Translations under genes and position numbers: made by a program | Assembly (NCBI GenBank): GCA_020253895.1 | Contig: JADDKG010000133.1 | Span: 1 to 5,172 of the forward strand | DNA: 5,172 nt | Source of the DNA: Rubrobacter sp. | Lineage (GTDB): Bacteria; Actinomycetota; Rubrobacteria; Rubrobacterales; Rubrobacteraceae | Direction of reading: 5' to 3' | The notes under the pieces: model-generated | Databases searched by the model: none | What the model saw: the letters and a program-made list of their open reading frames with translations, nothing else | Told to the model about the DNA's origin: nothing | In this document: in pieces, positions 4,537-5,172 of the stretch | Position numbering within the stretch: the stretch's first letter is position 1 | How the letters are laid out: every line of letters begins with the position of its first letter

Positions 4537-5172
4537 CCCGGGCGTACTCGGCGAGGTCGCGCTCTATACGCTTCTGGAGCTCGGCCTCCCCTTCCACCCC
4601 GAGCGGGTTCCCGCCGTAGCGCTCGGAGATGAGCCGCTGGGAGATGGTCAGGTAGGCCTCCCGGGTGGCGAGCTCCGCCGCGAAGGTCATCTCGCGGGGG
4701 AAGACGGCATAGGCCCTGTCCTCCCGCAGGCCGAGCTCCGGCGGCTTTCTGCCGTGGGCCCGGAGCATCGAGATCCTGCGCTCCCACCGCTCCCGGAGGC
4801 GGCACATCTCTTCGGTGTCCGGGGAGACGTTGAGCGGCCCGGTCTCGAAGGGGTCTTCCGGGGTGAAGCCGAAGGAGTCCTCGAAGAGCCGGGCCGACCG
4901 GACGGCACCCCTCGTGAGGAGGTACTCGTACTCGCTGCGGAGCAGGATCAGCTGGGTGTCGTAGTAGGCGCCGAGCCCGTCCCTGGCCGGACGGCGCGGG
5001 TCCTCCCCGGCGCGCAGCAGGGCTTCTCCGATAGCCCTCTCCCGCCTCCCGAACCGGACGGTCTCCGCCGCGTAGAGGATAAGCCCCGCGGCCATCCCGA
5101 GGGCCGGCGGTATCGCGCCGGCGAACGGGCCCGCCCACCCGGTCCCGAAGAGCGGCGCCGAGAGCAGCACCA
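4493..5172 (-). CDS. Uncharacterised membrane-anchored protein (probably 5'-truncated by window edge)
   Basis: I do not recognise this protein. At least 225 residues are visible. The N-terminal end is hydrophobic (about 1-13 and 17-36, with PPALGMAAGLILYA), suggesting one or two membrane segments followed by a basic FGRRER, so the rest is probably cytoplasmic. That part is charged and helical and has distinctive text: AYYDTQLILLRSEYEYLL (68-85), FEDSFGFTPEDPFETGPLN (96-114), VFPREMTFAAELATREAYL (156-174) and a C-terminal acidic-basic helix. A GTG at 5170-5168 could be a start, but the next codon upstream is NTG and the frame is open at the edge, so the true start may lie outside. The 3' end overlaps the Yip1 gene by 44 bases in convergent orientation; the TAA at 4495-4493 is the first stop in frame. 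No catalytic motif is evident. Confidence 0.75.
   Translation of the reverse strand, partial: VLLSAPLFGTGWAGPFAGAIPPALGMAAGLILYAAETVRFGRRERAIGEALLRAGEDPRRPARDGLGAYYDTQLILLRSEYEYLLTRGAVRSARLFEDSFGFTPEDPFETGPLNVSPDTEEMCRLRERWERRISMLRAHGRKPPELGLREDRAYAVFPREMTFAAELATREAYLTISQRLISERYGGNPLGVEGEAELQKRIERDLAEYARVTGRPYRRPGSAAR

Noticed and set aside
4434..5138. Minus-strand open frame of 234 codons overlapping the right-hand gene
   Set aside because: Its composition (Arg, Gly, Pro, Ala rich, low complexity) is that of an off-frame shadow. The frame ending at 4493 has balanced composition and a membrane anchor.
1..5172. CRISPR array, insertion sequence, tRNA or riboswitch
   Set aside because: No regularly spaced direct repeats, transposase-like protein, cloverleaf or long structured leader was found; nearly all of the window is coding.

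Overview
The window is high-GC bacterial DNA with short intergenic gaps, mixed ATG/GTG starts and promoters that often abut the start codon. This suggests an actinobacterium. The gene content and protein style remind me of Rubrobacter, but that is an impression, not a search result. Nine protein genes fill the window. There is no RNA gene, mobile element, CRISPR array or gene-free stretch over 300 bases. The longest gap is 94 bases.

Layout from left to right: the 3' end of a class II fumarase (fumC, +); a small PGPGW-type membrane protein (-); methionine sulfoxide reductase A (msrA, +); a cupin and, upstream of it in the same minus-strand operon, an M24 Xaa-Pro-peptidase-like metallohydrolase; a stand-alone NifU C-terminal-domain iron-sulfur protein (+); an unrecognised two-helix membrane protein (-); a Yip1-domain membrane protein (+); and an unrecognised membrane-anchored protein (-) that probably runs off the right edge. 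Except for the M24-cupin pair, the genes alternate strand. This gives four convergent junctions, two of which share the bases CTAG as both stop codons, and three short divergent promoter regions.

The genes look like ordinary housekeeping functions: TCA cycle, protein repair, peptide turnover, Fe-S maturation and membrane proteins. I see no defence, biosynthetic or mobile system. The most unusual signals are in the divergent promoter regions. Between the M24 gene and the NifU gene, two -10 elements sit at the ends of a near-perfect dyad, so each -10 occupies the other's -35 position. Between the two-helix protein and the Yip1 gene, overlapping -35 elements are flanked by a perfect 9-bp inverted repeat, one arm of which includes the first two bases of the Yip1 ATG. 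The rightward genes of the divergent pairs (msrA, Yip1, possibly NifU) appear leaderless or nearly so. The M24, cupin and two-helix genes have clear Shine-Dalgarno sites.
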